Position numbers and translations under genes: made by a program. Positions 25,218 to 34,046 of a stretch of 62,136 bases of DNA are shown in pieces (position 1 is the stretch's first letter; every line of letters begins with the position of its first letter). Source of the stretch: an uncultured Clostridia bacterium (GTDB taxonomy: Bacteria; Bacillota; Clostridia; Oscillospirales; Ruminococcaceae); the NCBI GenBank assembly GCA_947624675.1, contig CANQLI010000007.1, forward strand, positions 67,090 to 129,225, given 5' to 3'. The notes under the pieces were generated by a model. It worked only from the letters and a program-made list of their open reading frames with translations. It did not search any database and had not been told where the DNA came from.

Positions 25218-28200
25218 ATGCCAGCTATTGTCTTTTTGGGGTCTTTTGACTATTCCTGGAAAATAGGAGGATTATGGGATTACGATGAACGTGAAGAAAA
25301 ATTTGTCCAAAGAGAGTTTCAAAAAAAATATGCAGAACTGAAAAGAAAAATTTTAGATGATAAGGTTTATGCAAAAGAAGCAGCTAAAAAATATGATTAT
25401 TACGATTATATGGCTAATGAAGAAAAATCTGTTGGTAACTTTTCGGCTACAAAAGATTTTTGTGATGACAATGACAGAACAGAATTTATAAACTTTGAAA
25501 AAAATGCTCAGTCGCTCGGACTGCCAAGATACAGAGGCGTGTGCAGTTTTGATAATAAGTTTTTAGAAGAGAATGAAGTGCTTAACCCTCTTGGGCTTAT
25601 TGATCACGACAAACTGCGTGATGCAGTCAGAAAATCAATGGCAGCTATGTTTGACAAAACACAAAAGATAGATAGTGACAATGTAATATGGAGTGCTTCT
25701 ATACATACAAACACCGATAATATTCATGTTCACTGGCAGTTTGTCGAAAAAGAAAAGAGAAAGAAAAAAGGTGCTTTGTTCAGAGATGGTGATAAAATTG
25801 AAATTGAGGCGTTTGATAAATTCAAAACCACTATGATAAAAACGCTCACAAAACAATCGCCGTTACTGGAACTTACAAAATTTCAGAAAGATGTTTTAAT
25901 TCCGTGTACTAAAGAATTGTTGCAGACACCTACCGATAAGATGTTGGCGCTTAGACAACTGTTACCAAAAAATAAAAATCTCTGGGAATACGGGCGAAAG
26001 GTTCTTGATGATATAAGACCTCTTATTGACGAAACAGTATTATCAATAATACGAGCTGACGAAAAATCACTTGCCAATTATTATCAGTTTCAAGATCGTC
26101 TGTCTGAAATTCGCCAAAAGTATGTTGAGTGGTTTGGTGACGGTTTCGGACATATAACCTATGTTGATAAGAAAAGCGGCGAAGTAATTACAAAATTCAG
26201 CGCCAGGACAAATATCCCACTTAGAATGTATAACAATTATGCTTTTGCTCTGAAAAAAGAATTAGGCAACGCCCTTCTAAAGCATATGAGAAATTTACCT
26301 GATGAAAGTTTTCATTCTGATAACAAAAAACTTGCTACATTAAACATTGAGTTATATCATATGCCTATTAACGATGCTGACATAGATGTTGATACAAATA
26401 CTGTTGATGATATTACCTCAGATTCATTTAATATCAAAACCGATAAGGTAAAAATCAATTTGCCTGAAATGAATCTGCATACAGTAGACTTTCGCGATGA
26501 GAATTATACAACCGCAAAAGAGCTTATCAGGAAATCTCAAAATGCAAAGAAAGAAGATGATGAAAAACGATCTCTTTTTGAATCTGCAATAAGATGTTAC
26601 AGCAAATCAGCTGAGAATGGCAATATAGTTTCTGCATTACAACTTGCAAAGTATTATAAGCACGGTCACAAGTATTTAGAACAAAACGAGGAGTATGGTG
26701 ATTTGATATATTCATCTTGCTATTACGCTATATCCAGTTTACTATTATTATCTAAGGACACACCTAAATTTGAATTTCTTAATGATTGGTGTTCTTATAG
26801 GCTCGGAATGCTGCTTCAAAACGGTGACGGCATAACCGCAGCAGCAAGTATTTATTATCGTGGGACTGAACACATTGACAAATCATATATCAAAGCTTTG
26901 GATTTATTAAAAGGTGTGAATGATAACCCGTATGCGTCTATGATCAAGGGAAACATTTATACATACGGAGATCAATTATTACAGCCAGATTCTTTTAAAG
27001 CTAAGGAGGAGTACGGTAATGCTCTACGATTATTTCTTGAGATAAAGGATAAATCAGAGTACGATAATTATAACATCGGCAAAATCTACTATAAAGGCTT
27101 AAGCGGTGAAAAGAATATTGATTTGGCTGTTGAATATCTGCAGAAAGCTGAACAGGAAAACAATGTAGATGCTACTGAACTACTCGGCAACATTTTTCTT
27201 TTTGAACCGTTATACGAAAATTATAGGGCTAAGGGTATTGAGCTAATGTTAAAAGCCAAAAAACAAAAGAGCAAAAGCGCTGCTTTTGAACTCGGAAAAT
27301 ATTATTTACAAATTGGCAACATAGAAAGCGCTGTAGATAATCTAATGTATGCGTCTGTTACAGATAATAACATAAACGCACAGTATAAACTGGGTAAGCT
27401 TTTCTACGAACAGAACGATACTTTACAGGCAAAAACTTACCTTACGATGGCGGCAAACCAAAACAACAGTTACGCAGAATACTTACTCGGTAAAATTGCA
27501 CTTGGCGAAAGCGACTACTCTACTGCTGAGGCATTGTTTTTAAAATCCGCATTACATGATAACGATAATGCTATGTATGCTCTTGGCAAAATGTATTTAC
27601 AACAAGGTGAAGAATCAAAAGCTGTCAAATGGCTTACCATATCTGCTAACAAGAATAACAACAAATTTGCTCAGTATGCACTCGGTAAATATTATGCTGA
27701 TAACGGGATTATAGAGCGTGGTAAAGAGTATCTGTTGCGATCAGCAGATAACGGTTTCTCAACTGCATTGTACAAGTTAGCTTTAATAGAAAATAGGAAA
27801 CAAAACTACCCCGATGCTATTTACTATCTTACACAATATCTTAAGTCAAATCCGGATAATAAAGACAACGGTACTTCTTTACACATACTTGGCAAGTTGT
27901 ATATTAAAGTCAAAGATTATGATAAAGCAGCAACCTATCTTTCACTTGCAATTACTAATAACTGCAAGGATGCTCGATACACTCTCGGTCGTTTGTATAC
28001 ACAAAAAGACCACTTCTACCCTTCACTAGCGTTACCTCTGCTTAAACAATCTGCTGATGAGGATAACAATACTCACGCACAAATGACACTTGGTCTGCTT
28101 TACCTGAATTACTTTCACAATCCTGTGCTCGCAAAAAAGTATATTGATAAAGCTTATGAAAACGGATTAAGTAAAAAACAATACATTGGAAAACGCTTCA

Positions 28201-28370
28201 AACCTCGTTCCCGGATAGTTAATGCCTCTGCATTGTCAATAGCCAGGCGGGTCAGAATTGTCGCTGAAATTCAAACGCAGAAACTTATAAATGAATTTGA
28301 GCGAACATTTAACGAAAATGTCGAACGGCGAAAATGGGAAAACGAACACAATCAAACAATATCAATTTAG
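25218..28370 (+). CDS. MobL/MobP-type relaxase with Sel1/TPR-repeat tail
   Basis: A 1050-residue protein with AAAGGGAGG before the ATG. The relaxase domain spans about residues 1-360. The three-histidine metal site is in SIHTNTDNIHVHWQF: H163, H170 and H172 (H-x6-H-x-H). The segments KDFCDDNDRTEFINFEKNA and VCSFDNKFLEEN are typical of the MobL group in Clostridia. From about 430 to 990 it consists of Sel1/TPR-like helical repeats (ALQLAKYYKHG, AQYKLGKLFYEQ, AQYALGKYYADNG). It should nick oriT and lead the strand into the channel. The long repeat tail is unusual and may bind partner proteins or the coupling ATPase. The stop codon overlaps palindrome site 4. Confidence 0.85.
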   Translation: MPAIVFLGSFDYSWKIGGLWDYDEREEKFVQREFQKKYAELKRKILDDKVYAKEAAKKYDYYDYMANEEKSVGNFSATKDFCDDNDRTEFINFEKNAQSLGLPRYRGVCSFDNKFLEENEVLNPLGLIDHDKLRDAVRKSMAAMFDKTQKIDSDNVIWSASIHTNTDNIHVHWQFVEKEKRKKKGALFRDGDKIEIEAFDKFKTTMIKTLTKQSPLLELTKFQKDVLIPCTKELLQTPTDKMLALRQLLPKNKNLWEYGRKVLDDIRPLIDETVLSIIRADEKSLANYYQFQDRLSEIRQKYVEWFGDGFGHITYVDKKSGEVITKFSARTNIPLRMYNNYAFALKKELGNALLKHMRNLPDESFHSDNKKLATLNIELYHMPINDADIDVDTNTVDDITSDSFNIKTDKVKINLPEMNLHTVDFRDENYTTAKELIRKSQNAKKEDDEKRSLFESAIRCYSKSAENGNIVSALQLAKYYKHGHKYLEQNEEYGDLIYSSCYYAISSLLLLSKDTPKFEFLNDWCSYRLGMLLQNGDGITAAASIYYRGTEHIDKSYIKALDLLKGVNDNPYASMIKGNIYTYGDQLLQPDSFKAKEEYGNALRLFLEIKDKSEYDNYNIGKIYYKGLSGEKNIDLAVEYLQKAEQENNVDATELLGNIFLFEPLYENYRAKGIELMLKAKKQKSKSAAFELGKYYLQIGNIESAVDNLMYASVTDNNINAQYKLGKLFYEQNDTLQAKTYLTMAANQNNSYAEYLLGKIALGESDYSTAEALFLKSALHDNDNAMYALGKMYLQQGEESKAVKWLTISANKNNNKFAQYALGKYYADNGIIERGKEYLLRSADNGFSTALYKLALIENRKQNYPDAIYYLTQYLKSNPDNKDNGTSLHILGKLYIKVKDYDKAATYLSLAITNNCKDARYTLGRLYTQKDHFYPSLALPLLKQSADEDNNTHAQMTLGLLYLNYFHNPVLAKKYIDKAYENGLSKKQYIGKRFKPRSRIVNASALSIARRVRIVAEIQTQKLINEFERTFNENVERRKWENEHNQTISI

Positions 28371-28388
28371 TGGGACTTTTAGTCCCAC
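28370..28388. repeat. GTGGGACT palindrome, site 4
   Basis: GTGGGACTTTTAGTCCCAC followed by ATTTTTT; the first base is the last base of the relaxase stop codon. Confidence 0.88.
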
Positions 28389-28408
28389 ATTTTTTATGGA
28401 GGTAAATT

Positions 28409-31204
28409 ATGAAGAAAATTTTTGATAGTCTACGAAAAAAAATTACACACTCAGCAAAAACAATTTTATTGTTTGCTTTTATGTTTTTACTTGCTTGGGT
28501 TACTCTGTCATTTTTAACTAACTTTGTCTCAGACTTGTGGCGCTGCATCGGAATAGGAAGCCTTGTAACATTAGCACCAATTACTGTTTCAACATTTTTT
28601 GTTCCAAAGAAATCCGTTATTATTCATCTTTGTCTTGTCTTTATTATTGCTTTTGCTATTACACTTCGTGTTCAAATGATCAAACGAAGCAAAAACAAAG
28701 ACATAATGGGAGCTGAGCGTACAGGAAAGCCGTCTGATTTTATTGACCAGCCTCATGTTCGTAAGGTGGACGAAAGGCACTTGGAAAATGCTGAAAATAT
28801 GGGATTGGTTCTTGCAAGGTACGGACATATATTATACTATGATACATCCACAACAAATGTATTGTGTATTGGCTCTACTCGTTCAGGCAAGACACAGTAT
28901 TTTATTCTGCAAACTATTCACAATATTATTCATTCAAAGGACAAACAACATCTGGTTATCAACGATCCAAAAGGCGAAATATTCGCTAACACTTACAACT
29001 CTTTGAAGAAACAAGGATACACAGTACACACCCTAAATCTTAGAGACACTAATATGTCCGAACTCTGGAATGCTTTTCAAAACATCATTGATGATTATGT
29101 AGAAATGAGAAAATCTAATTCTGACGATCTCAGCAGAATAAATACTAAGATAGCAACATTGACATTACTGTTTACCTATAACGACAAATCTGATCCTATC
29201 TGGCCGCAATCAGCTCAGTCGCTTTTTAAAGCTATCATTCTTCTTTTACTTGAAATAGGATACGATAACAATGAACTTGATAAGCTTAATCTGTATAGCT
29301 TATACACATTCTTCATTGAATTTGTAGGACACGAGGAAAAATGGAAGACAACGCCCGGAGACGCTAACTTCACGACACACAAGGCTTTGACCGAGTTGTT
29401 TGAGGCTCTGCCTGCCGGATCAGCTGCCAAAAACGCTTACGGAACTGTAAAACTGGCATCCGGTGAAATGCTTACATCAATACTTGCAACGCTATCGTCA
29501 AATATCTCACTATTCGGAGAAGATGTTGGAATACAAAAGGTAACCTCCGGAAACGAAATCAATCTCAAGGAATTGCTTTCTGATGATAAACCTTGTGCTA
29601 TCTTCTTGATTGTTCCTGACGATAATCCATCAAGACACAGTTTAGCGTCTCTTTTTGTTACACAGTGCTATGAGGTTTTAGTAGATCATACATCAAACTA
29701 CAAGCTATGCCCTGAACGAAAGCTTAAAAAACGAGTGAATTTCATCCTTGATGAGTTTGGAAATATGCCGGTAATTCCTAATTTTGGCAACATTATTACT
29801 GTTTGCCTAGGTAGAAACATATTGTTTTATCTTGCAGTCCAATCATTATCACAAATCGAAACTAAATACGGACAAAGTGCTGCAACCATTACATCAAACT
29901 GCGGCAACATCGTATATGTGTACACTAACGATCAGGGTACAAACGAACATATGTCAAATATGCTGGGTCAGATGACCGGTGAATACGAAACATATAACGG
30001 TGCGCTAACCGCATTTATGTTTGAGCAGCGTCATCAGAATTACACCGGACGAGCTATTAAGACAGCTGCCGAACTCGGCAGAATGGATACAGGGTACTTA
30101 TTGGTAAAGCCGCAGCGTATGTACGGATTTATTACTAAGTTTGAACCGTTTTACAAAAAGCATCTTCCCGAAAAAAGTGTTGAAGCTATTTATCCGGAAC
30201 GCCATATTATTCTTAAAGACACGCTGTTTAATCTTTGGTATGGTTGGGATATATTCTTTAAACGAAAGTTAAAGCTCGATTATAACTCAACCGAAGATAC
30301 GATAGCAGATGAAATTATAAATGTCAAAAAGGAATTAGGACTTCCTTTTAAAAGAAAGCTTATTCCTGCCGATACAATAATCATTTATGTTTTGACAATA
30401 AAAGATATTTACTCGGAAATCACTCCGGAACGTGCAAAAAAGAAGCTGATTATTCTTGACGGCAAATACAACAAAATCATTGAAACCACTATAAACGATA
30501 TAATGCTGAGCGAGGATGAGAATGTATCACAATGTAACGAAATCAAAAAAATCATATCCCGGTACACAGATTTGATATTTTTTAACCGTCAGGCTGTAAG
30601 TCTTGTGGCTGCACTTATTCTTAATGAAGTTACAGAAAGTCAGAATATAGTCTCTATTTTTGATGATAACCGAGTTTATGAGTATTCAAATCCCAGAAAC
30701 CTTACAGTAGATAACATCTGTAAACAGTTTAATGCGAATCCGGATAATGATATTGAAGCAGCTCAGGCACTATTGGCATTTACATTTGCAATGAACGATA
30801 TGCCCGACGAAGCAAATAAATGTCCGGCTATTACTGCTAATGACGATGAATCAGAAAACGAAGAAGAGTTTGCTGCTCCTCGTGATTTTGTCCCAACGGA
30901 TTTGCAAAACAGCGCTGATGAGGACAGCGATCCTCCGGCATCGCCTAAAGCTAATCGCGTTATTCCTAAATCAAATATCACTGTAAACAACATTGATGTT
31001 TTGTTGTATTTGATTGCAACCAAGACCGAGAACGAAATATACAATTTAATTGAGGTCGGTTCTGAAGTTCAGGCGATAAATCTTATTTACACTACTGCTA
31101 AAAGATTAGATACTATTACACCGGATGAAAGTAATCTTTTAGTAAAATACATTACTAAAACTATCAGAGAAAGGAGAATAAATACTAATGAAAATAAGAA
31201 GTAA
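28409..31204 (+). CDS. virD4: VirD4/TraG-type coupling protein
   Basis: A 931-residue protein with ATGGAGG before the ATG. It has N-terminal spans (about 16-40 and 46-88), Walker A GSTRSGKTQYF (about 154-164) followed by LVINDPKGEIF (about 184-194), and Walker B RVNFILDEFGNMP (about 444-456). These are the marks of type IV coupling proteins, which link the relaxase-DNA complex to the secretion channel. The C-terminal 250 residues are longer than usual, acidic and probably partly disordered. The 3' end overlaps the next gene by 17 bases. Confidence 0.92.
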   Translation: MKKIFDSLRKKITHSAKTILLFAFMFLLAWVTLSFLTNFVSDLWRCIGIGSLVTLAPITVSTFFVPKKSVIIHLCLVFIIAFAITLRVQMIKRSKNKDIMGAERTGKPSDFIDQPHVRKVDERHLENAENMGLVLARYGHILYYDTSTTNVLCIGSTRSGKTQYFILQTIHNIIHSKDKQHLVINDPKGEIFANTYNSLKKQGYTVHTLNLRDTNMSELWNAFQNIIDDYVEMRKSNSDDLSRINTKIATLTLLFTYNDKSDPIWPQSAQSLFKAIILLLLEIGYDNNELDKLNLYSLYTFFIEFVGHEEKWKTTPGDANFTTHKALTELFEALPAGSAAKNAYGTVKLASGEMLTSILATLSSNISLFGEDVGIQKVTSGNEINLKELLSDDKPCAIFLIVPDDNPSRHSLASLFVTQCYEVLVDHTSNYKLCPERKLKKRVNFILDEFGNMPVIPNFGNIITVCLGRNILFYLAVQSLSQIETKYGQSAATITSNCGNIVYVYTNDQGTNEHMSNMLGQMTGEYETYNGALTAFMFEQRHQNYTGRAIKTAAELGRMDTGYLLVKPQRMYGFITKFEPFYKKHLPEKSVEAIYPERHIILKDTLFNLWYGWDIFFKRKLKLDYNSTEDTIADEIINVKKELGLPFKRKLIPADTIIIYVLTIKDIYSEITPERAKKKLIILDGKYNKIIETTINDIMLSEDENVSQCNEIKKIISRYTDLIFFNRQAVSLVAALILNEVTESQNIVSIFDDNRVYEYSNPRNLTVDNICKQFNANPDNDIEAAQALLAFTFAMNDMPDEANKCPAITANDDESENEEEFAAPRDFVPTDLQNSADEDSDPPASPKANRVIPKSNITVNNIDVLLYLIATKTENEIYNLIEVGSEVQAINLIYTTAKRLDTITPDESNLLVKYITKTIRERRINTNENKK

Positions 31205-31721
31205 AACTAAAAAGCTTATATGCTTTATAGTCTGCATGTTACTGTTTTTAGGTTTGTGTTTATCTTTTGTATTTATGAATATCTCATCTTCTTCTGCATA
31301 TTTGTTTTTGATATTCTTAATCGTGTTATTTCTTGGTGCATATTTTGTTAATAGGTACATTATGAATTCTGACACACTACCAGTCTTAAAATTCAAGGAC
31401 GATATATTAAAAATTGTTTCTTTTGATGCCAAAGTTAAGACGGTATTCAGAATTTACTATGAGGACATAATAACAGCAATGATAAATTCAAAAGGTTGCC
31501 TGGTTGTTATCTTCAAAAGCGGCAGAAAATCAAACTGCATTTGCATTAAAAACGGAGTTGCAAAAGAGAAAATCACCCACTCTTATGTCTCCCCACCGAT
31601 TCCGCCTGATTCTGAATTAGCAAGTTATATAGTCGATAACAAGTTTTATGAGATCACATTGTCTAAACGGTATTACAAGAAATATACAAAGGTACTTAAA
31701 AAGAAGAAGTGGGACTTTTAG
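31188..31721 (+). CDS. Membrane protein with PH-like tail, transfer operon
   Basis: A 177-residue protein starting inside the end of the coupling-protein gene, with AAAGGAG about 11 bases before the ATG. Two spans lie near residues 9-30 and 34-57. The rest is beta-rich (KFKDDILKIVSFDAKVKTVFRIYYEDI, GCLVVIFKSGRKSNC), similar to YcxB/PH-like membrane proteins. The final codons for KWDF and the TAG are part of palindrome site 5, so the palindrome has supplied the end of the gene. Function unknown. Confidence 0.6.
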   Translation: MKIRSKTKKLICFIVCMLLFLGLCLSFVFMNISSSSAYLFLIFLIVLFLGAYFVNRYIMNSDTLPVLKFKDDILKIVSFDAKVKTVFRIYYEDIITAMINSKGCLVVIFKSGRKSNCICIKNGVAKEKITHSYVSPPIPPDSELASYIVDNKFYEITLSKRYYKKYTKVLKKKKWDF

Positions 31722-31727
31722 TCCCAC
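31709..31727. repeat. GTGGGACT palindrome, site 5
   Basis: GTGGGACTTTTAGTCCCAC; its TAG is the stop codon of the preceding gene. Confidence 0.88.
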
Positions 31728-31869
31728 CTCATTTTGCACTGTGTAAGATTACTGAAATTTGTAGGTTTGTCAATGATGTGTTATATAAATTAAGAAAAAA
31801 TAATTTTTCCAGTTTTCAAAAAGTGATTAAAAAGCTCACAAAGAGATTTCCAACCAACGGGACTATAGG

Positions 31870-32050
31870 GAAATTGTTATAATTCATTCTGAGTGATAAT
31901 ATTGATGGTGTTTTGGACTGTGTGATTTGTCTGCAATGATTGCAGCGTTCCGTCATTTCGTCCTTTCCACCGATAAATATACTGTCGGTTGACATTGAAA
32001 TAGTATTTTTTTAGAAAATGAGCTTTACTTGAAAGAAATGACAAAGTAAT
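31870..32050 (-). pseudogene. Fragment of an insertion-sequence transposase (HTH part)
   Basis: The minus strand reads SSKAHFLKKYYFNVNRQYIY, then RWKGRNDGTLQSLQ, which fits the helix-turn-helix region of IS3/IS481-like transposases (pattern: xVSRxTVYxWxxRYDGTxxSL). A frameshift near 31935 then opens KSHSPKHH in another frame, resembling the usual KSHRPHHHPNQH continuation, before a stop. No catalytic DDE region or terminal repeats are seen. A dead remnant of an old insertion. Confidence 0.5.
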
Positions 32051-32322
32051 AATTGGGTGTGTAGCAGGTGAACAAGTTCTTCAATTCGACTAAAATATTT
32101 TTATTAAAGAGTTTAATACTGAAAAGGATAAACGCATTGGAAGAATTCTTCCTCCGTACATAACACGTATTCAATAAAAATGTTCGCAAAATATGGTTCG
32201 AGAGGGAGTTATGCCGATGCCAAAAGAACTGTTTATGGGTTTTGAAGATTGAAATTCTTGAACTAGAATAGAGGTTGTTGCAATTGATTTTACTCATTTG
32301 CGACAGCCCCTATTTTATTTTA

Positions 32323-32351
32323 TTGTCAAACTAAATATAATATGTTATAAT
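32323..32351 (+). promoter_or_regulatory. Promoter of the Fic gene
   Basis: TTGTCA (32323-32328), 17-base spacer, TATAAT (32346-32351). Confidence 0.65.
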
Positions 32352-32426
32352 ATAAATATAGTTGTTTTGGAGAATTGTAAATAAAAAATCTAATACTAGT
32401 TATAAATATAATTGGGAGGTGTAACA

Positions 32427-33446
32427 TTGAAAGTTACCATTAATACAATGAAAAAATTGTCAAGAGTACAAAACTCAATATATGATGATATTAAGCTGCA
32501 ATTTTTATATCACTCTAACAAGCTAGAAGGAAGCACTTTTAATATACAGCAACTTAGTATTCTACTCGACGAGAATATGATCGTAGGTGAGCACTCTATC
32601 GATGATGTACAAGAGACTATAAACTCCATTTCTTTGTTTGATTTTGTTATAGATACTTTAGGAGAACCTATGACACCACGGCTGTTACGAGAATATCATC
32701 AAGTGCTAAAGAAAAATACAAGAGATGAGAAGTATGGATTTGCAGGTGTCTTTAAAAAAATTCCTAATAAGATAATGGGTGTTGATTTAGATGTAGCCCA
32801 ACCTTATGAGGTACCAGAAAGAATCGACGAATTGCTTAATAATAAAATTAAATCTATAAAAGACATTGCCGACTTCCATCAAAAATTTGAAGCTATCCAC
32901 CCGTTTCAAGACGGCAACGGAAGAATCGGAAGATATATTATATTGAAACAATGTATTGAGAATAATATTGACTTAATTGCTATAGATGATGAATATAACA
33001 AAGAATATAAAAATGCTTTGTACGAAGCTCAAGTCAACGACAACATTAAGCCATTAACAAATGTTTTCATTAAATGTCAAGTTAGACTAGATACAAAGCT
33101 ACAGAGCTATCATCAAATAGTCAATGACATGAATGCCAGTCAAGAAGAACTTCCAGAACATATATTTATGTTTGACAATACAATGGTTGGCGGACGCTCA
33201 CAACCGTTTTCAGACGGTTATGTAATAATCAAAGCCGACAAAAAGGACACCGCAGTTGAGGCATTCAAATCAAAATATGGCAGAGGCCAGAGTGACGAAG
33301 TGCTTTGTGCTGAGGTAATCACTAACTCAAAGCGAATAGAGCAAATCAAAAACCTTGATTTACCTTGCCATAAATACATTGATTTAACAGAACCGCAGGA
33401 ACAAACTCAGAGTATCAGAAAAAAATGCGCTGAGGGTAGAAAATAG
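32427..33446 (+). CDS. Fic family protein fused to the element-specific C-terminal domain
   Basis: A 339-residue protein starting with TTG at 32427, about 5 bases after GGGAGGTG; the TTG at 32412 overlaps that site. The Fic core motif HPFQDGNGRIGR (about residues 158-169) is complete, so it should be an active AMP-transferase or similar nucleotidyl-transferring enzyme. S30-NKLEG matches the inhibitory helix motif (S/T)xxxE(G/N) at the N-terminal side, placing it among self-inhibited class II Fic proteins. From about residue 244 it carries the domain FMFDNTMVGGRSQPFSDGYV ... LPCHKYIDLT shared with the two YD-repeat proteins at 9.5-10.9 kb. It has its own promoter, so it may act as an effector or a stabilising function independent of transfer. 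Confidence 0.85.
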   Translation: MKVTINTMKKLSRVQNSIYDDIKLQFLYHSNKLEGSTFNIQQLSILLDENMIVGEHSIDDVQETINSISLFDFVIDTLGEPMTPRLLREYHQVLKKNTRDEKYGFAGVFKKIPNKIMGVDLDVAQPYEVPERIDELLNNKIKSIKDIADFHQKFEAIHPFQDGNGRIGRYIILKQCIENNIDLIAIDDEYNKEYKNALYEAQVNDNIKPLTNVFIKCQVRLDTKLQSYHQIVNDMNASQEELPEHIFMFDNTMVGGRSQPFSDGYVIIKADKKDTAVEAFKSKYGRGQSDEVLCAEVITNSKRIEQIKNLDLPCHKYIDLTEPQEQTQSIRKKCAEGRK

Positions 33447-33449
33447 TAA

Positions 33450-33468
33450 GTGGGACTAAAAGTCCCAC
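33450..33468. repeat. GTGGGACT palindrome, site 6
   Basis: GTGGGACTAAAAGTCCCAC, 3 bases after the Fic stop, followed by a short T-rich run. Confidence 0.88.
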
Positions 33469-33514
33469 ATCTTTTCTCTGCGTAAAAATTTGTACTAAAA
33501 CTTCTAAATATGTC

Positions 33515-33543
33515 TTGACAAACTATACATATTGTGATATAAT
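33515..33543 (+). promoter_or_regulatory. Perfect consensus promoter at the right end of the element
   Basis: TTGACA (33515-33520), 17-base spacer, TATAAT (33538-33543). It points out of the element across the attachment site. In the integrated state it transcribes only the tRNA fragment; in an excised circle it would read into the other end of the element. Confidence 0.8.
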
Positions 33544-33591
33544 ACTAATTGAGGATAAAATCCTCTGCAATTAACAAATATTATGCGGAAA

Positions 33592-33659
<68 letters not shown>

Positions 33660-33663
33660 CAGC

Positions 33664-33709
33664 AATAGCTGTGTCAGGTTTTTTTCTTTACCTGACGCAG
33701 CTATTTTTC
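33664..33709 (+). terminator. Terminator downstream of the tRNA-Ser fragment
   Basis: AATAGCTGTGTCAGGT pairs with ACCTGACGCAGCTATT with one mismatch, then T run. Presumably the original terminator of the host tRNA-Ser gene. Confidence 0.85.
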
Positions 33710-33870
33710 TTTTGGATGTTTCCAGATATATCCGGTCAAATAGCGGTCAACGCAGTTTGACAATTCTCAAGTTAAAAGGCGTAGAGTTGCTTAATAACGA
33801 TTACAAAATAAATAAGGAAAATTTTGCACTAGCTATTTATTATGACATAATAAGTATCTCAACCTGTTTA

Positions 33871-33907
33871 AAAACCCGGAATTCGAATCAAGTGAATTTC
33901 GGGTTTT
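33871..33907. terminator. Second hairpin, possibly bidirectional terminator
   Basis: AAAACCCGGAATTC pairs with GAATTTCGGGTTTT; A- and T-rich flanks on both sides. Confidence 0.65.
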
Positions 33908-34046
33908 GTGTATATGTTGAAAAACTATAAAAAATCAAAAAATGGATAGAAGAATCTCCCTTTTCGTTTTTTACCAATTTCTTTTGTATTACTCACTTAT
34001 TAAATTCATAGCATTAAATTTAGCTTTGCCAAATTTGTTACTGCTG

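Larger units (their letters stand above)
31728..32411. other. 680-bp stretch without an intact gene
   Basis: It holds a decayed transposase fragment (about 31870-32050, minus strand), short broken frames such as one ending PKELFMGFED near 32251, and a promoter at 32323-32351 for the Fic gene. Otherwise I see only AT-rich sequence. Confidence 0.6.

Noticed and set aside
32025-32297. 90-codon minus-strand frame in the gap before the Fic gene
   Set aside because: No ribosome site; the neighbouring frame carries the better transposase similarity, so it is a by-product of a decayed sequence.
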